Below are positions 62,350 through 64,000 of a stretch of 64,000 nt of DNA, one piece after another. A program made the translations under genes and the position numbers. The notes under the pieces were generated by a model. That model was not told the origin of the DNA. It did not search any database and saw only the letters and a list, made by a program, of their open reading frames with translations. Within the stretch, counting starts at the first letter, position 1, and each line of letters starts with the position of its first letter. The stretch is taken from assembly GCA_022449455.1 (NCBI GenBank), contig JAKUPL010000003.1, forward strand, positions 124,001 through 188,000, written 5' to 3'. The stretch is from Alcanivorax sp. (GTDB taxonomy: Bacteria > Pseudomonadota > Gammaproteobacteria > Pseudomonadales > Alcanivoracaceae).

Positions 62350-62473
62350 GGATAATCTCGTGATACACATGCCAACCAGCAGACATGGGTTGTTCATAAA
62401 AGGCCGCGATTCCAAGCTGGTTTACTGTCAGAAACCGGGCAGCCTGTTTTCAAAAAATCAGAACACCATTGTA

Positions 62474-62532
62474 GGAGCGGCTTCAGCCGCGATACCGGCC
62501 GGCGGGGGGGGTATCGCGGCTGAAGCCGCTCC
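62474..62532. repeat. REPIN-type doublet (inverted REP pair)
   Basis: Two 23-bp perfect inverted arms (62474-62496 and 62510-62532) flank a 13-nt GC loop. Each arm carries its own short palindrome (GCGGCTTCAGCCGC) after TAGGAGC. This is the form of REP sequences spread by RAYT transposases in Pseudomonas and relatives. It lies in the 210-bp gap between rpsA and cmk. Confidence 0.8.
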
Positions 62533-62559
62533 TTCGGGGTAATCTGGCCACCGATGCCG

Positions 62560-63231
62560 TCATGTCAGCGAACGGGCAGCGGCTTCATCGATTATACGGT
62601 CCACCACCTGCTCCACATTGAGCTCGGTGGAATCGATCTCCACCGCGTCCGGCGCCGGCTTCAGCGGCGCGACGGCGCGCTGCATATCACGCTCGTCCCG
62701 GGTACGGATGTCCTCGATGAGGGTGGCGAGGTTAGCATCAAAGCCCTTTTCCTTCAACTGGCCCAGGCGCCGCCGGGCGCGCTCCTCGGCGCTGGCGGTG
62801 AGGAACACCTTGAGCGGCGCGTCGCGGAACACCACGGTGCCCATGTCGCGGCCATCGGCCACCAGGCCCGGGCGCTGAGCGAAGGCCCGCTGGCGGGCGA
62901 ACAGGGCGTCGCGCACCGGCTGCAGCACCGCCACCTGGCTGGCCAGCTCGCCGACCCGCTCCTCGCGGATGATCTGGCCCACGTCCTCGCCCTCCATCAG
63001 CACCGCGGTGTCGCCCTCGCCCTCCCGGAATTCCACCGGCAGCTGCTCGGCCAGATCCACCAGGCGCATTTCGTCGTCCAGCGCCACGCCACGGCGCTCC
63101 GCGTGCAGGCCCAGCACCCGGTACAGAGCGCCGGAATCCAGCAGATGCCAGCCCAGCCGGGTGGCCACCTGGCGCGCCACGGTGCCCTTGCCGGAGGACA
63201 CCGGCCCGTCGATGGTGATCACCGGGATCAT
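62560..63231 (-). CDS. cmk: cytidylate kinase
   Basis: This 223-residue kinase has the P-loop [32 protein letters not shown] and the LID arginines in [16 protein letters not shown]. It phosphorylates CMP/dCMP. The ATG at 63231 overlaps the aroA stop by 4 bp (ATGA). The order aroA-cmk-rpsA is conserved in gammaproteobacteria. Confidence 0.96.
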   Translation of the reverse strand: MIPVITIDGPVSSGKGTVARQVATRLGWHLLDSGALYRVLGLHAERRGVALDDEMRLVDLAEQLPVEFREGEGDTAVLMEGEDVGQIIREERVGELASQVAVLQPVRDALFARQRAFAQRPGLVADGRDMGTVVFRDAPLKVFLTASAEERARRRLGQLKEKGFDANLATLIEDIRTRDERDMQRAVAPLKPAPDAVEIDSTELNVEQVVDRIIDEAAARSLT

Positions 63232-64000
63232 GAGTTTTCTCCCGCGTCCGCGGTGTCCTGGCCCAATACCTCCAGCGCCAGCCCGGCGCCGGCGGCCAGC
63301 CCGGCGAAGCCCGGGAAGCTGGTGGCCACGTTGGCGCAATGACGGACGGTGATCGGCGCGCCGGCGCGCAGGGCCGCCATGGCGAAGCTCATGGCGATGC
63401 GGTGGTCACCGTGGGACTCCACCTCGCCGCCGCCGAAGGCGCCGCCGACGATGCGGATGCCGTCCGCGTACACTTCATGCTCCACGCCCAGGGTGGCCAG
63501 GCCATCGGCCATCACCTGGATGCGGTCGGATTCCTTGACGCGCAGCTCCTCGGCGCCGCGCAGCACGGTCTCGCCCTCGGCGCAGGCGGCGGCGATGAAC
63601 ACCACCGGCAGCTCGTCGATGGCCAGGGGCACCAACTCCTCGGGGATCACGATGCCCTTCAGCGGGGCGCTCTTCACGACCAGGTCCGCCACCGGCTCGC
63701 CGCCGGCATCCCGTTGATTTTCCAGGCGAATATCCGCGCCCATCAGCTTGAGAATGTCGATCACGCCGGTGCGGGTGGGGTTCACGCCCACATGGGGCAG
63801 GGTCAGTTCGCTGCCCTCGGCGATGCTGGCGCCGACCAGGAAGAACGCCGCCGAGGAAATGTCCGCCGGCACGTCCAGAGGACCACCGCTCAGGGTGCCG
63901 CCACCGCGCAGGGTGGCGGTGGGCCCGTCCCGGCGCACCGCGTAGCCGAAGCCGCCCAGCATCCGTTCGGTGTGGTCCCGGGTGGGGGCCGGTTCGGTCA
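63228..64000 (-). CDS. aroA: 3-phosphoshikimate 1-carboxyvinyltransferase (EPSP synthase), 5' end outside the window
   Basis: The frame is open to the right window edge; about 257 C-terminal residues are visible of an expected 430 or so. Visible family features are [63 protein letters not shown] and [16 protein letters not shown], which include active-site Asp, Glu-Ser-Asp-Arg and His-Arg residues. It makes EPSP in aromatic amino acid synthesis. It is coupled to cmk by a 4-bp overlap. Confidence 0.95.
   Translation of the reverse strand, partial: TEPAPTRDHTERMLGGFGYAVRRDGPTATLRGGGTLSGGPLDVPADISSAAFFLVGASIAEGSELTLPHVGVNPTRTGVIDILKLMGADIRLENQRDAGGEPVADLVVKSAPLKGIVIPEELVPLAIDELPVVFIAAACAEGETVLRGAEELRVKESDRIQVMADGLATLGVEHEVYADGIRIVGGAFGGGEVESHGDHRIAMSFAMAALRAGAPITVRHCANVATSFPGFAGLAAGAGLALEVLGQDTADAGENS

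Noticed and set aside
60694-62355. 553-codon open frame on the + strand
   Set aside because: It is the complement of rpsA; the repeat look comes from the S1 repeats.
1-64000. tRNA, rRNA, CRISPR, insertion sequence or prophage genes
   Set aside because: None was recognised by reading: no cloverleaf-like intergenic stretch, no regular direct-repeat array, no transposase or phage protein. A covariance-model tRNA scan would be decisive.

Overview
The window is GC-rich (roughly two-thirds G+C by eye) bacterial chromosome. The gene content and order (aroA-cmk-rpsA-ihfB-lapA-lapB-pyrF-comEA; metG-rnfB-nth; alaA; htpX; a PA0069-type radical SAM gene behind a LexA box of gammaproteobacterial form) point to a gammaproteobacterium. 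A marine or hydrocarbon-associated relative of Alcanivorax/Pseudomonas is my best guess; the genus is inference. I see no tRNA, rRNA, CRISPR array, insertion sequence or prophage.

Positions 1-25.6 kb form a catabolic region. On the + strand come the end of a TRAP permease, its TAXI-type binding protein and a ThDP-dependent enzyme; then a LysR gene on the - strand. Next is a tightly overlapping + operon (5460-14355): ABC importer (binding protein, permease, ATPase), crotonase, thiolase-like protein, DUF35 protein, acyl-CoA ligase and two adjacent acyl-CoA dehydrogenase-like genes. It meets a - strand cluster (14359-18873): membrane fatty acid hydroxylase/sterol desaturase family protein, SDR, and a DctM/DctQ/DctP TRAP importer. 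A divergent control region with two palindromes leads to UbiD-type decarboxylase, aldehyde dehydrogenase, LysR, UbiX, XdhC and AraC genes (19160-25523). Three unrelated importers thus sit beside acid activation to CoA, dehydrogenation, hydration, probable C-C cleavage, aldehyde oxidation and prenyl-FMN-dependent decarboxylation. The substrate cannot be named from sequence. The ligase/paired dehydrogenase/hydratase/thiolase-DUF35 set resembles the logic of actinobacterial steroid side-chain removal (igr/Ltp2 type).

Positions 25.7-35.8 kb hold accessory and stress genes: a DUF1835 protein, a 7TMR-DISM sensor kinase with response regulator, a luciferase-like flavin oxidoreductase, YdcH-like, DjlA-like, a hydroxypyruvate isomerase-like protein, a cytochrome c-FTR1 iron permease behind a candidate Fur box, and a 3-methyladenine DNA glycosylase.

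Positions 35.8-64 kb are mostly housekeeping: alaA, an RlmI-like methyltransferase, htpX behind a good sigma-32-type promoter, a spermidine-synthase-like protein, a DUF748/AsmA-like envelope protein, the LexA-box radical SAM gene, two PhoD-like phosphatases flanking a hybrid histidine kinase and metG, a lone soluble RnfB, nth, comEA, pyrF, lapB/lapA, ihfB, rpsA, cmk and aroA (cut by the window end).

The most unusual non-coding feature is in the 645-bp gap 45560-46204. It holds two copies, in opposite orientation, of a hairpin element: both loops are exactly 53 nt, an 18-nt core differs at one position, and the outer and internal stems differ in sequence yet stay paired. A REPIN-type doublet lies between rpsA and cmk, and a suspicious homopolymer C/G tract lies before nth.
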